A DNA stretch of 64,000 nucleotides. It comes from Streptacidiphilus rugosus AM-16 (GTDB lineage: Bacteria; Actinomycetota; Actinomycetes; Streptomycetales; Streptomycetaceae). Every line of letters starts with the position of its first letter. Within the stretch, counting starts at the first letter, position 1. A program made the translations under genes and the position numbers. Below are positions 1 through 8,131 of the stretch, one piece after another. Below the pieces are notes generated by a model, which saw only the letters and a list, made by a program, of their open reading frames with translations, was not told the DNA's origin and made no database searches. The DNA lies in assembly GCF_000744655.1 (NCBI RefSeq), contig NZ_JQMJ01000004.1:2914001-2978000 (forward strand), written 5' to 3'.

Positions 1-1269
1 CACCGGGTACCGCTGCATCGCCTCCTGGAGCGCGGGCCGGACCTGCTTGTCGTCGAGCCGCGCGATCAGCAGCCGGAACGCGTCGTCGTGGGGGAACTGA
101 GCCACCGCTGACGCGGTGGTGCGCAGCTGGTCGGAGCCGTAGGCCCGGTCCAGCGCCTCGTTCAGGAACGGCACGCACGCGGTGCCCAGACCGTCGGCGA
201 GAGTCGCGATGAGCGCCACCGACCAGCCGTTCCAGGTCAGCTTGGGCGCCGGGCCGATGCGCTCGACCTGCGCGGAATCTCCCAGCGCGCAGAGCAGCAG
301 CCCGCGCAGGTCGAAGGCCTCGTTCCCGTATTCCGGCTCCTCGTCGAGGCACTCCTCGACCCACCCGGGCACATCGGGTGCGAGATAGGACGTGAGAGCC
401 CGCCGACGCGCGGTGGTCCGGCACTTCTCCAGTGCCGCGACCACCTGGGCGTAGGCCTCCTCGTTCGCGCAGGCGACCAGCGCACGCACCCGGTCCAGCT
501 GCGGACGGACCATGTAGGGGGCGGTGTGCCGGGAACCGGTTCCCTGGAACCGCAGAGCAGGATCCGTGCGGACGGACCCGCGCTGCTGCCAGCCCGTCTC
601 GACCTCAAACGTCTCGACCGCCGCCACGGCCGCGAACACGAGCCCGTGCCGCTCGATCCACGCGTCGACGAACGGGGATTCCTCCCAGCCTCCCCGCGAC
701 GTCCACGCCGGCGGCAGCATGCTCGCCACCGCGGCGGCCCCGAGCGGGTCAGCCTCCCCCTCCATATAGGCACGGGCTGCGCGCACGAGCACGGGGTGGG
801 AGTGCGGGGCGGTCAGCGTCTGCTCGATCCACTCCTGCTCGGAGCTGATCCGCTCCACCGCCCGGGCGACGACTTCCGCACGCACCCCCGCGACATTGCG
901 CACCACGCCGCCACGCCGCGGGTGCAGCAGCCGCCGCCAGGCGCTCGGCATCTGGAAGGTGTCCTCATCGGGCAGCGCGGCCTCCGGTGCCTCCGAGCTC
1001 TCCGCCCGTGGCAGAGGTCCGCTCATCGGGTCGATCACGGTCCCGCCAGGCCGAACAGCCGACGGGACGACCTCGAGGTATCCCTTCTTCACCTTCTCCG
1101 CGACCAGCTTGTCGAACTGGGCTCCAGCCGCTTCAGCCGACGCCAACGCCTTGATCTGCGTCCGCCCTTCGGTGCCGATCCGTCCGTAACACACCGTCAC
1201 AGAGGCGCCGTCGACCGCCGCCTCCCAGAACTTCGACGACCCGCCCCCGACAAGCTCCCAGCGCCGCAC
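1..1269 (-). CDS. WGR-domain protein (3' end outside window)
   Basis: Reading on the minus strand from GTG at 1269, preceded by a strong GGAGGAG site, gives 423 codons that stay open to the window edge, so the C-terminus is missing. Residues about 4-70 form a WGR domain: the N-terminal WELVGGGSSKFWE, the core YGRIGTEGRTQ and the closing KLVAEKVKKGYLEV are all recognisable. WGR modules bind nucleic-acid ends in PARPs and also occur in bacterial MolR/DUF4132-like proteins. The remaining visible residues are helical, with possible HEAT-like repeats, and I see no catalytic motif. It is transcribed away from the ADP-ribosylglycohydrolase gene at 1551. Molecular function unknown. Confidence 0.8.
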   Translation of the reverse strand, partial: MRRWELVGGGSSKFWEAAVDGASVTVCYGRIGTEGRTQIKALASAEAAGAQFDKLVAEKVKKGYLEVVPSAVRPGGTVIDPMSGPLPRAESSEAPEAALPDEDTFQMPSAWRRLLHPRRGGVVRNVAGVRAEVVARAVERISSEQEWIEQTLTAPHSHPVLVRAARAYMEGEADPLGAAAVASMLPPAWTSRGGWEESPFVDAWIERHGLVFAAVAAVETFEVETGWQQRGSVRTDPALRFQGTGSRHTAPYMVRPQLDRVRALVACANEEAYAQVVAALEKCRTTARRRALTSYLAPDVPGWVEECLDEEPEYGNEAFDLRGLLLCALGDSAQVERIGPAPKLTWNGWSVALIATLADGLGTACVPFLNEALDRAYGSDQLRTTASAVAQFPHDDAFRLLIARLDDKQVRPALQEAMQRYPV

Positions 1270-1550
1270 AGCTCCTCCTCCACGCCGTGGCAAAACACCG
1301 GGTGCAGGACTCAACCGGTGATCAGTGGGCGCCACCCTAGCCGCCACCCCTGACAGACGTTTCGCGGGCCAACCTGTGACGTTCCGCTTCTAGGCACCCC
1401 GTCGCAGATTCGGTGCAAGGAGGCGGCCCGAATTGCCGTGATCTGATTCCGTTTAGGGTGTCGGGCTGCGGAGGCTGAGCCAGCGGACATGACCAACGAG
1501 CAGACAAACCCGTTGGTCGATGTGGGCCAAGGTTGGCAGGATGCGCGGCG

Positions 1551-2864
1551 ATGGCCTTCCACTCGTACTCCTTCGACAGTCTTCCGACCGATCCCACCGC
1601 CACCGCGCGCGACGCTTTGAACGGCCTGGCCGTCGGCGACGCCTTCGGCGCCCAGTTCTTCGTCCCCGACAACCTCCCCGCCCTGCGCGACCAGCGGCTA
1701 CCCGAGGCGCCATGGCCGTGGACCGACGACACCGAGATGGCCTGCTCCATCCACCAACTCGTCATGCACCGAGGCATGGTGGACCAGGACGAACTCGCGA
1801 ACTCGTTCGCCGAACGCCACGACTTCGACCGCGGCTACGGCCCCGCGATGAACCGCCTGCTGCGCCTGGTCCGCCAGGGCAGCGACTGGCGCGAACTCGC
1901 AACCGGCCTGTTCGACGGGCAGGGCTCCTGGGGCAACGGCGCCGCGATGCGCGTCGCCCCTCTCGGCGCCCGCTACCCAGACGACGCGGAACGAGCAGCC
2001 CGGCAAGCCACCCTGTCCGCCGAGGTGACCCACACCCACCCCGAGGCCATCGCCGGGGCCGTCGCGGTCGCCGTCGCCGCCAGCCGCGCCGCGCAGGGCC
2101 GAGCCGAACCCGTGACGGGTGCCGACCTGCTCACCACTGTTCTGGACCTGACCCCGCCCAGCCGCGTCCGAGAGGGCATCGCGGAGGCGCGCACGCTCCT
2201 GGACCAGCCCCACGTGGAGCTCGCCGCCCACCGGCTCGGCAACGGACGCCAGGTCAGCGCGGTGGACACCGTCCCCTTCACGCTCTGGTGCGCCGCACAG
2301 CACTTGACCAGCTACGAAGCCGCTCTGTGGGCCACCGCCTCGGCCGGCGGCGACGTCGACACCACGTGCGCGATCGTCGGCGGCATCGTCGCCTCCCGTG
2401 TCGGCACCGAGGGCATCCCCGCCGTCTGGCGCGAACGCACCGAGACCCTGCCCGCCTGGCTGCACGGCCACGGCACCTGGGACACCGCCCACACCACCAC
2501 GATTGCCGACCGCCACCCCTGCCCTTGCTGCGGACACCTCGTCCACGACGAACCGCGCGGCTCGTACGGCATCTGCCCGGTGTGCTTCTGGGAGGACGAC
2601 CTGTCCCAACTGCGCTGGCCGACCACGACCGGGGCCAACCGCGTCTCCTTGATCGAGGCGCAGGGCAACGTGCAGCGCTTCGGGGCCTGCGATCGGCGCG
2701 GCCTGCGCTTCACCCGCCGTCCCCTCCCGGACGAGCCGCTCGACCCGCTCTGGCGGCCGATCGACCCTCAGCAGGACTCCTTCGAGGACGCCGACGATCC
2801 AGCGCCCTGGCCCGACTACCAGCCAGATCTCTACTGGTGGCGACCGTCGTTCTGGCGGCGATAA
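1551..2864 (+). CDS. ADP-ribosylglycohydrolase fused to a CPCC zinc domain
   Basis: Residues about 10-310 match the ADP-ribosylglycohydrolase (DraG/ARH) family, which removes ADP-ribose from proteins or small molecules using two Mg ions. Visible motifs are GLAVGDAFGAQ, the metal ligands WTDDTEM, SWGNGAAMR, and GGDVDTTCAIVGG near the end of the domain. A second module follows, of the cysteine-rich CPCC family (PF14206 type): CPCCGHLVHDEPRGSYGICP, then VCFWEDD and a GAN.VSL..A..N..RFGA tail. I chose ATG 1551, which follows an AGG ten bases upstream; an in-frame TTG at 1533 would add six residues. The fusion is unusual, since CPCC domains are usually found alone or with toxin/immunity-type proteins. 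It lies in the accessory region beside a WGR protein. Confidence 0.85.
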   Translation: MAFHSYSFDSLPTDPTATARDALNGLAVGDAFGAQFFVPDNLPALRDQRLPEAPWPWTDDTEMACSIHQLVMHRGMVDQDELANSFAERHDFDRGYGPAMNRLLRLVRQGSDWRELATGLFDGQGSWGNGAAMRVAPLGARYPDDAERAARQATLSAEVTHTHPEAIAGAVAVAVAASRAAQGRAEPVTGADLLTTVLDLTPPSRVREGIAEARTLLDQPHVELAAHRLGNGRQVSAVDTVPFTLWCAAQHLTSYEAALWATASAGGDVDTTCAIVGGIVASRVGTEGIPAVWRERTETLPAWLHGHGTWDTAHTTTIADRHPCPCCGHLVHDEPRGSYGICPVCFWEDDLSQLRWPTTTGANRVSLIEAQGNVQRFGACDRRGLRFTRRPLPDEPLDPLWRPIDPQQDSFEDADDPAPWPDYQPDLYWWRPSFWRR

Positions 2865-2900
2865 TCCGAATGATCGGCAAGCAGGTCCGGCCTGGTCAGG

Positions 2901-3536
2901 TCAGTACCAGAGCGTCATTCCGGCAGCGCCGAGACCGTGCCGGGCGGCGTGACGCAGCACCCTCAGGGGGCCGCCAACCAGATCGTCCAGGTCGTGGTCG
3001 CTTCCGTCGGCCATCCCGGCAAGCCAGTCCCGGATGCGCTCCTCGACGGCGCTGCGGCGTCCCGGTGCGAGGTCGAGGGCGGCCTCCACTGCCGGAAGGG
3101 CTGCACGGACACCGGCCGCATCGAGCAGGAAGTCGCCGTGCCAGCCGGGGAGCTGGGACACCGCTGCGGGGCCGAGGCCGTAATGGAGTGCAGCAACGGG
3201 GTCTCCCTTGCGCGTCGACACGCAGAACAGGTCGACGCCCTCGCGCTGGGGGACGAGTTGCAGAAGTTCCTCCTTGACCGCCTCATGCCGCTTGTCCACG
3301 GAGCCCAGTGCGGCGAGGGCGTCCTGCAGCCGCAATGCCAGCTCCGTGGGCACAGGCCCGTACGGTCCGGAATCGAAGAACGACGCCGGGTCGCTCTCCT
3401 CGCTCCACCACTCCAGGTCGCCGTTGCGCTCAGGATCACGGAGCCCGTAGGAATCAGCGCCGGGAAGCTCCGCCTGGAGGCGGGCAATGCCGCCGTCCGG
3501 CACGACTCCGACCACCCAGAATCCGGTGACGCTCAC
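2901..3536 (-). CDS. hypothetical protein, 211 aa
   Basis: An acidic soluble protein beginning MSVTGFWVVGVVPDGG. There is no signal peptide or membrane segment, and I do not recognise a catalytic motif. The middle has a run SEESDPASFFDSGPYGPV and the C-terminus is rich in Ala/Leu helices. It lies 33 bp downstream of the 3570-4325 gene on the same strand, so the two are probably cotranscribed. The 5' SD-like GGAGAGGAGAAGG sits just before ATG 3536. Its 3' end converges on the glycohydrolase gene with only 36 bp between. Similar small proteins of accessory regions are often immunity-like, but nothing in the sequence proves that here. Confidence 0.7.
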   Translation of the reverse strand: MSVTGFWVVGVVPDGGIARLQAELPGADSYGLRDPERNGDLEWWSEESDPASFFDSGPYGPVPTELALRLQDALAALGSVDKRHEAVKEELLQLVPQREGVDLFCVSTRKGDPVAALHYGLGPAAVSQLPGWHGDFLLDAAGVRAALPAVEAALDLAPGRRSAVEERIRDWLAGMADGSDHDLDDLVGGPLRVLRHAARHGLGAAGMTLWY

Positions 3537-3569
3537 GGCCTTCTCCTCTCCACTCTCCGCCTCACGCGA

Positions 3570-4325
3570 TCACGCACCGTCCTGGCCGCGGTTCGCGCCG
3601 AACTGGATGGTCGTGTGGCTGCGTAGGCGCATGGCGGCGACGCGCTGTTCGAGCTCCGCCCAGACCTGGGCGGGGTCGGGGCCGTTCGGGTCGGTCACGC
3701 GGAAGCCGTGCAGCGGAACAGCGTCGGCGTCCACGTCATCCGGGTGCAGACGGCCCTCCAGCACGAATCCGGCGAACGCCCGCAACGCCTCCTCGCCCAG
3801 TTCGAGGGGATGGAACGCGAGCGGGTACGGCGGCTGGTCTTCGCCCCACCACGGATCGGGCTTGACCGGCCGTGCACCCGCCCAGAACGGCGCCTCGAAC
3901 TCGTACGGGGCACCGATGTTCTCGACGATCCCGCTGTCCGGGGACAGGCTGAGCGAGCGCACCAGCACACCGCCCTCCCAGACCGCGAAGGTGAGAGCGT
4001 CCGAGACGCTGTGCATCACATGGAAGAACACGCGGTCCCTGCGCGCGGCCGCGAGGAGGTGCGGAGGCATCCGGCTCGGCCTGTGCTCCATGAGCCGCCG
4101 ATCGCAGACGATCTCCACGCCTTCGAAGCTCGCCGCATAACAGGCTCCGTCCGGCGGATAGGTGCCATCCCAAAGCGACTCCCCGGGCGCTGGCTCCACC
4201 GTGGACCCCGGGTGGACCCGCGCGACCAACGCGGCAGCGGCCGCCTCGTCCGATTCACGCGCCACGCGAAGGGGGTCAGCGGCACGCCCCTCGGAGAAGA
4301 CCAACATCGCCGACTTGGCACCCAC
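3570..4325 (-). CDS. DUF6928-like protein
   Basis: 251 aa starting MGAKSAMLVFSEG, a start I associate with the actinobacterial DUF6928 family (recognition from memory). The fold looks mixed alpha/beta and cytoplasmic. Conserved-looking blocks are CDRRLMEHRPSRMP, FHVMHSVSDALTFAVWEGG, RSLSLSPDSGIVENIG and PYPLAFHPLELGEEALRAF. No enzymatic signature is visible. An SD-like GGAGGAAG lies 8 bases before ATG 4325. The gene is upstream of and codirectional with the 2901-3536 gene and downstream of the 4425-5456 gene (99 bp gap), making a three-gene run of uncharacterised proteins. Confidence 0.7.
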   Translation of the reverse strand: MGAKSAMLVFSEGRAADPLRVARESDEAAAAALVARVHPGSTVEPAPGESLWDGTYPPDGACYAASFEGVEIVCDRRLMEHRPSRMPPHLLAAARRDRVFFHVMHSVSDALTFAVWEGGVLVRSLSLSPDSGIVENIGAPYEFEAPFWAGARPVKPDPWWGEDQPPYPLAFHPLELGEEALRAFAGFVLEGRLHPDDVDADAVPLHGFRVTDPNGPDPAQVWAELEQRVAAMRLRSHTTIQFGANRGQDGA

Positions 4326-4424
4326 GGACGCTTCCTCCTCGTCCCGCCTGCAGAGCCTCGCGGAGAATATCCGGCCGGACCGACAACCCAGCGGCAGAGC
4401 AAGCAGCCGCCCCGGGCTGACGAG

Positions 4425-5456
4425 CTACTGGATACTCCACCGGTGCGGATGGTCGGGGTCGGTGGGGCAGGCGAAGACGTTGAGCTCGCCGAATCTGCCC
4501 ACGGTGACTTCGGTGGGAGTGGCGGACCGATGGGTGGGAAGGTCTCGGTCCTCCAGCGGCTTCCACCTACCGCTGCCACCGTCCCACTCCGAGCTGTCGA
4601 TGGTCAGCAGGAGGTCCATCGGCGTCCTGCAGGTCTCGCAGTCCATGGGGTACGGGTCAGTGGCGTGCCAAGACGCGAAACCGCCGACACGCCAGCCGGG
4701 CGGGACGGACAGGTCGTACTGGTAGCCGGCCGGATCTGCCGCGTTCTCATCCGCCGACTGGTCGGCCTCCTGTTCCTGGGCTTCGTCCCAGGCGTCGAGC
4801 TGGGCACACAGCTCCTCGGGCAGGAGACCCGCGAACGGGTACGTGACCACCTGCTCCGGGTGCAGCACACACGGCTCGGGTACGAACCCGGCGGATCCGA
4901 CGACCAGCGGCTGTGGTGGCACGGCCAGCACCTCGCCGACCTCCCACGACCGCCGCCAGCGCAGGTGCAACTCGAGGGCGTACCGGCTGGGGCCGTGCGC
5001 GTCGAAGGGGCACCAGAACACCTGGAGCAGATCACAGTCGCCCGGCCCGGCCGGCAGATCGGGAACGTCCCGCCGGTACAGCTGCGCGAGGCCGATCAGC
5101 GGCAGGGGGTCTGTTTCCGATACTTCTGGAAGCCGGTGCTCCAGGCGTAGCGCCCCCAGGAGCTTTCGTTCCTCAGCCGTGGGGCCCGGATTCTGCTCCC
5201 GGGCCCATGCGACAGAAAGGACCTGCCGCCACCGGTGGATGTCAACCGGGCGCAGACCGCGCCGGTGGCCGTGTGCCTCGCTGCACACTGGCCACGGTTC
5301 GTCCGCAGGCCACAGCATCGGGCCGCCTACCGAGCTGGCCGACACTTCGGGGCTCCCCGGCCGCGGATGGAGGCGCGTCGTCGTGCCCCGATAGGCGGCC
5401 AGTTCCGGGAAGAACTGCTCGACATCGAACGGGCGCGGGGGCGTGGTCCTCGTCAT
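4425..5456 (-). CDS. DUF1963/YwqG-like protein
   Basis: 343 aa from ATG 5456 (MTRTTPPRPFDVEQFFPELA). An in-frame ATG at 5591 would add 45 residues of non-protein-like sequence, so I reject it. The pattern GGPMLWPADEPWP near residue 45, LIGLAQLYRRDVPDLPAG near 120, a following LLQVFWCPFD, and GWRVGGFASW near 265 is that of DUF1963/YwqG proteins. Two CxxC-like groups (CETCRTP and a C-terminal FACPTDPDHPH) could bind zinc. Cytoplasmic and without a known reaction. It is the first gene of the minus-strand hypothetical trio and is divergent from the IS-truncated gene at 5590. Confidence 0.65.
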   Translation of the reverse strand: MTRTTPPRPFDVEQFFPELAAYRGTTTRLHPRPGSPEVSASSVGGPMLWPADEPWPVCSEAHGHRRGLRPVDIHRWRQVLSVAWAREQNPGPTAEERKLLGALRLEHRLPEVSETDPLPLIGLAQLYRRDVPDLPAGPGDCDLLQVFWCPFDAHGPSRYALELHLRWRRSWEVGEVLAVPPQPLVVGSAGFVPEPCVLHPEQVVTYPFAGLLPEELCAQLDAWDEAQEQEADQSADENAADPAGYQYDLSVPPGWRVGGFASWHATDPYPMDCETCRTPMDLLLTIDSSEWDGGSGRWKPLEDRDLPTHRSATPTEVTVGRFGELNVFACPTDPDHPHRWSIQ

Positions 5457-5589
5457 GGACGCGACCTTAGACACCCCGCAAACCCGGCCATCGAGCGCCC
5501 CGGTGTGGGCGCACCAGTGCCGCTGTGGAAGCCAGCGGACCGCACCGGTTGCCACAGGACCCCCACCCGCCGTTCTCTCTGCTGACAAC

Positions 5590-6329
5590 ATGCTGCACGA
5601 GAGGGCTCAGTACGGTAGCCCCGTGCATATCCTCGACGATCCGGATCGCTCTGCTCGTGTCCGAGCGCTGCTCTCCCGAGCCCGTCGCTACCCGATGATG
5701 GACTCCGCGTTGATCAAGGAGCAGGCTGGCGCGGTCAATGCCCAGGGGAGGGCAGAACCGGCATCGGCGCTGGCGCTGGAAGCCATGCCCCGGTTCGAGG
5801 AGCGGTACGGCGGACTGTGGTACCCAGTCATCGGATCCAACGGGATGGAGCACGGACTCCAGGGCGAACCCATCGTCGAAGCCGGGACACACGGCTGGAC
5901 CATCCGTAGCGGCATCATCGACGGCGACCACACCTGGCCGCTGGACGTCCTGCTGGACGGCCGCACGGTGATGACCCTGGCGGAAAAGCCTCGGATCATC
6001 AACAGCAGCGTTGCTCAGCGACTCGAAGCCCACGCCCAGCTCGTGCTCGTCCGGTCCTGGCCACACGTCACCCTCCGCACCACCACAGAGCGCCATGCGG
6101 ATCCGGAGGTCGCCAGCCTCGACATCGCCACCCCCGATACAGAAGCGACCGGACCAGCCGACCGGTGGTGGACGGCGGACGGCATCGCCATCCACCTCGA
6201 ACTCGACACCTGGTGGAACGCTCGCGACACCTGGCACGTGCGCTGCTTCGCGCAGCGCGAGAGCGATCTGCCCACCGTCGTCAGAACTGCGCAGCGAATG
6301 ATCAGCGGCACAATCGCCCGAGCAATCGT
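5590..6329 (+). pseudogene. hypothetical gene truncated by IS256-type element
   Basis: From ATG 5590 about 247 codons read as a plausible soluble protein (MLHERAQYGS..., LLSRARRYPMMDSALIKEQAG, RYGGLWYPVIGSNGMEHG, WWTADGIAIHLELDTWWNA). At 6330 the frame runs into the putative terminal repeat of the insertion sequence and continues as nonsense to a stop at 6562-6564, so the real C-terminus is lost. A GTG at 5623 is a possible alternative start; neither has a convincing SD. No family recognised. Whether the residual ORF is still expressed cannot be told. Confidence 0.55.
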
Positions 6330-6353
6330 CAATACCTGTGGATCGGTGGCTTC

Positions 6354-6680
6354 TCAGCGTCGAGAGGATCGGAGCAGGGTGAGCCCGTCCACTGCTGCAA
6401 GCTCCGAGTCCAGGGGCTGGGCTTCGGCTGGCGCAGTGACGATGAGGAGAACAGACACGTCGGGGTGGTCGTCCTCAAGAAGGTCGTCTTCGCCATCGTC
6501 TCCAGGGACAGCGTTCGGCTGGACCTTGATGCGGGACGCGTCTGCGAGGGTGGCGAGGAAGTAGACGCCGAAGTAGTCGCTCTCGCGCTCGACGAAGGTC
6601 GCCGGCAGTCGCTCGGCGAGAAGGCCGGCCAGCTGCTGGGCCGTGTAGGTGCTGGTGCCGTAAGTGTCGGTGACAGTCAT
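6354..6680 (-). CDS. small acidic protein, putative IS passenger
   Basis: 108 aa from ATG 6680 with SD GAGGGG 9 bases upstream; the start is only 13 bp after the transposase stop, so the two are likely cotranscribed. The protein has an amphipathic N-terminus (TAQQLAGLLAERLP), a central strand-rich part (FGVYFLATLADASRIKVQPN), an acidic loop (DDGEDDLLEDDHPD) and a hydrophobic strand (VSVLLIVTAPAEA). No family recognised. Its stop codon lies 10 bp inside the putative left terminal repeat, so it appears to be carried by the element and is not a host gene that was interrupted. Function unknown; a transposition accessory role is only a guess. Confidence 0.6.
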   Translation of the reverse strand: MTVTDTYGTSTYTAQQLAGLLAERLPATFVERESDYFGVYFLATLADASRIKVQPNAVPGDDGEDDLLEDDHPDVSVLLIVTAPAEAQPLDSELAAVDGLTLLRSSRR

Positions 6681-6693
6681 CGTGGCATTCCCC

Positions 6694-7947
6694 TCAGGCC
6701 GCGTGGTTCTCGGTGCGCTCGACCAGATGGCCGCTCTCGAAACGGGCGCCCGCGCGGACGAGAGGGACCAGGTGGGCTCCCGTGATCGCCCGCCAGCGAG
6801 ACTGGGCTGACTCGAGGAGCTTGAAGACCATCGCGAGGGCCGCAGCCGGGCTGCCAGCGCCGCGGGTGACCTTCGTGCGGAGCTTGACCGTCGAGAACGT
6901 CGACTCGATCGGATTCGTGGTCCGCAGGTGAACCCAGTGCTCGGCCGGGAAATCGTAGAACGCGAGTAGTTCGTCCCGGTCCTCGGTGATCTTCGCGACG
7001 GCCTTCGGCCACTTCGTGCCGTAGGCGCGGGCGAATTCCTCGATCGCCTTCTCGGCGTGGGCCCGGTCCTCGGCGTTGTAGATCTCCTGCATGGCCTTCG
7101 TCGCACCCGGTTGCGCGGACTTCGGCAGGCAGTTCGCGACGTTGCGAGCCTTGTGGACCCAGCAGCGCTGGTGCCGGGCGGCGGGGAAGACCTCGGCGAG
7201 CGCCCGCCAAAGGCCCATCGCGCCGTCGCCGATGACCAGCTCGGGGTCGCGCATGCCGCGTCGGCGACAGTCACGCAGCAGATCGGCCCACGACTCGGTC
7301 GACTCGCGCAGACCCTCGGCCAGGGCGATAAGTTCCTTCGTGCCGTCCAACCGGACGCCGAGCAGGACCAGGACGCACGAGTGCGCCTGGCCGAGCCGCA
7401 CCTTCGGGTGCACGCCGTCCGCCCAAACGTAGACGAAGTCCCGGTCAGACAGGTCGCGGGCCTGGAAGGCAGCGTGGTCGTCGCCCCACTGCTTCGTCAG
7501 CCGGGTGATGGTGGCCGGCGACAGGCCGGCCGTCCCGCCGAGGAACTGCTCCAGCGCGGGCACGAAGTCCCCGGAGGACAGTCCGTGCAGGTAGAGCAGC
7601 GGCAGGACCTCGGCGACCTTCGGGGACTTGCGGCACCACGGAGGAAGGATCTTGGAGGAGAACCGCTTCCGCTCGCCGGTCTCCTCGTCGATGCGCCGGT
7701 CGTTCACCCGAGGTGCGCTGACCTCGACCGGCCCGGCCGCGGTGACCACGGTCCTCGCGTTGTGGCGACCGTTGCGGACCACCAGGCGTCGCCCCTGCTC
7801 GTCGGTCTCGGACGCCAATTCGGCTATGTACTGGTTGACTTCGGCTTCCAGCGCGGCGGCAAGCATCCGGCGGGCGCCCTCGCGGACGATTTCGTCGATC
7901 AGGGAGCCGGACTGTGTGGAGCCGTCGTCGGTGACTACGCTGAGCAC
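6694..7947 (-). CDS. IS256-family (mutator-type) transposase, copy 1
   Basis: 417 aa, normal length for the family. The N-terminal part has the LAAALEAEVNQYI helix and the RNGRHNARTV / VEVSAPRVNDRR strands. The DDE triad can be placed at VYVWADGVHPKV (first Asp), LVIGDGAMGLW (second Asp) and NPIESTFSTVKLRT (Glu), with the CWVHKARNVANCLP block between them. The reading frame is intact with no stop, so the element may still be active. Product acts in the cytoplasm on its own terminal repeats. The sequence is clearly different from the second transposase at 9608-10846, so the two elements are separate arrivals. Confidence 0.95.
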   Translation of the reverse strand: MLSVVTDDGSTQSGSLIDEIVREGARRMLAAALEAEVNQYIAELASETDEQGRRLVVRNGRHNARTVVTAAGPVEVSAPRVNDRRIDEETGERKRFSSKILPPWCRKSPKVAEVLPLLYLHGLSSGDFVPALEQFLGGTAGLSPATITRLTKQWGDDHAAFQARDLSDRDFVYVWADGVHPKVRLGQAHSCVLVLLGVRLDGTKELIALAEGLRESTESWADLLRDCRRRGMRDPELVIGDGAMGLWRALAEVFPAARHQRCWVHKARNVANCLPKSAQPGATKAMQEIYNAEDRAHAEKAIEEFARAYGTKWPKAVAKITEDRDELLAFYDFPAEHWVHLRTTNPIESTFSTVKLRTKVTRGAGSPAAALAMVFKLLESAQSRWRAITGAHLVPLVRAGARFESGHLVERTENHAA

Positions 7948-8131
7948 GGGCGTGCCTTCCCGACCCGCGCTGCAACGCGGGCCTACTCGGAGACCTTACG
8001 GATCATTCGGGAAGGTACGCCTTCCGCGTCCCGCCCGGGGCTGATCCACAAGTCCTGAGCATTGCTCCTACCTCGACGGCCCGTATCGGTACCGGGAAGA
8101 GCAGGAGCCCGAGTTTCGGCACGTCCGCAGT

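Larger units (their letters stand above)
6330..8057 (-). mobile_element. IS256-type insertion sequence with extra ORF (about 1.73 kb)
   Basis: Holds the IS256-type transposase (6694-7947) and a 108-codon ORF (6354-6680) on the same strand. Candidate terminal inverted repeats are 6330-6344 and 8043-8057; read inward, both carry GATCCACA followed by GT.-.TG (12 of 15 positions match). Outside these, the left flank AGCAATCGT and right flank AGCATTGCT agree at 6 of 9 positions, which is not a clean target duplication. Both flanking genes are cut: a C-terminally truncated ORF on the left and an N-terminally truncated CBS gene on the right. The exact ends are inferred by eye. Confidence 0.55.

Noticed and set aside
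237..1353. Several open frames on both strands over the first 1.3 kb
   Set aside because: They are shadows of the GTG-started WGR gene, which has a recognisable domain and strong SD.
1520..3277. Plus-strand open frame of 585 codons
   Set aside because: Overlaps the glycohydrolase in another frame and has Arg/Pro-rich shadow composition.
6330..8057. Clean 8-9 bp target duplication around the first IS
   Set aside because: Flanks AGCAATCGT and AGCATTGCT match only 6 of 9 positions; not enough to claim a duplication.
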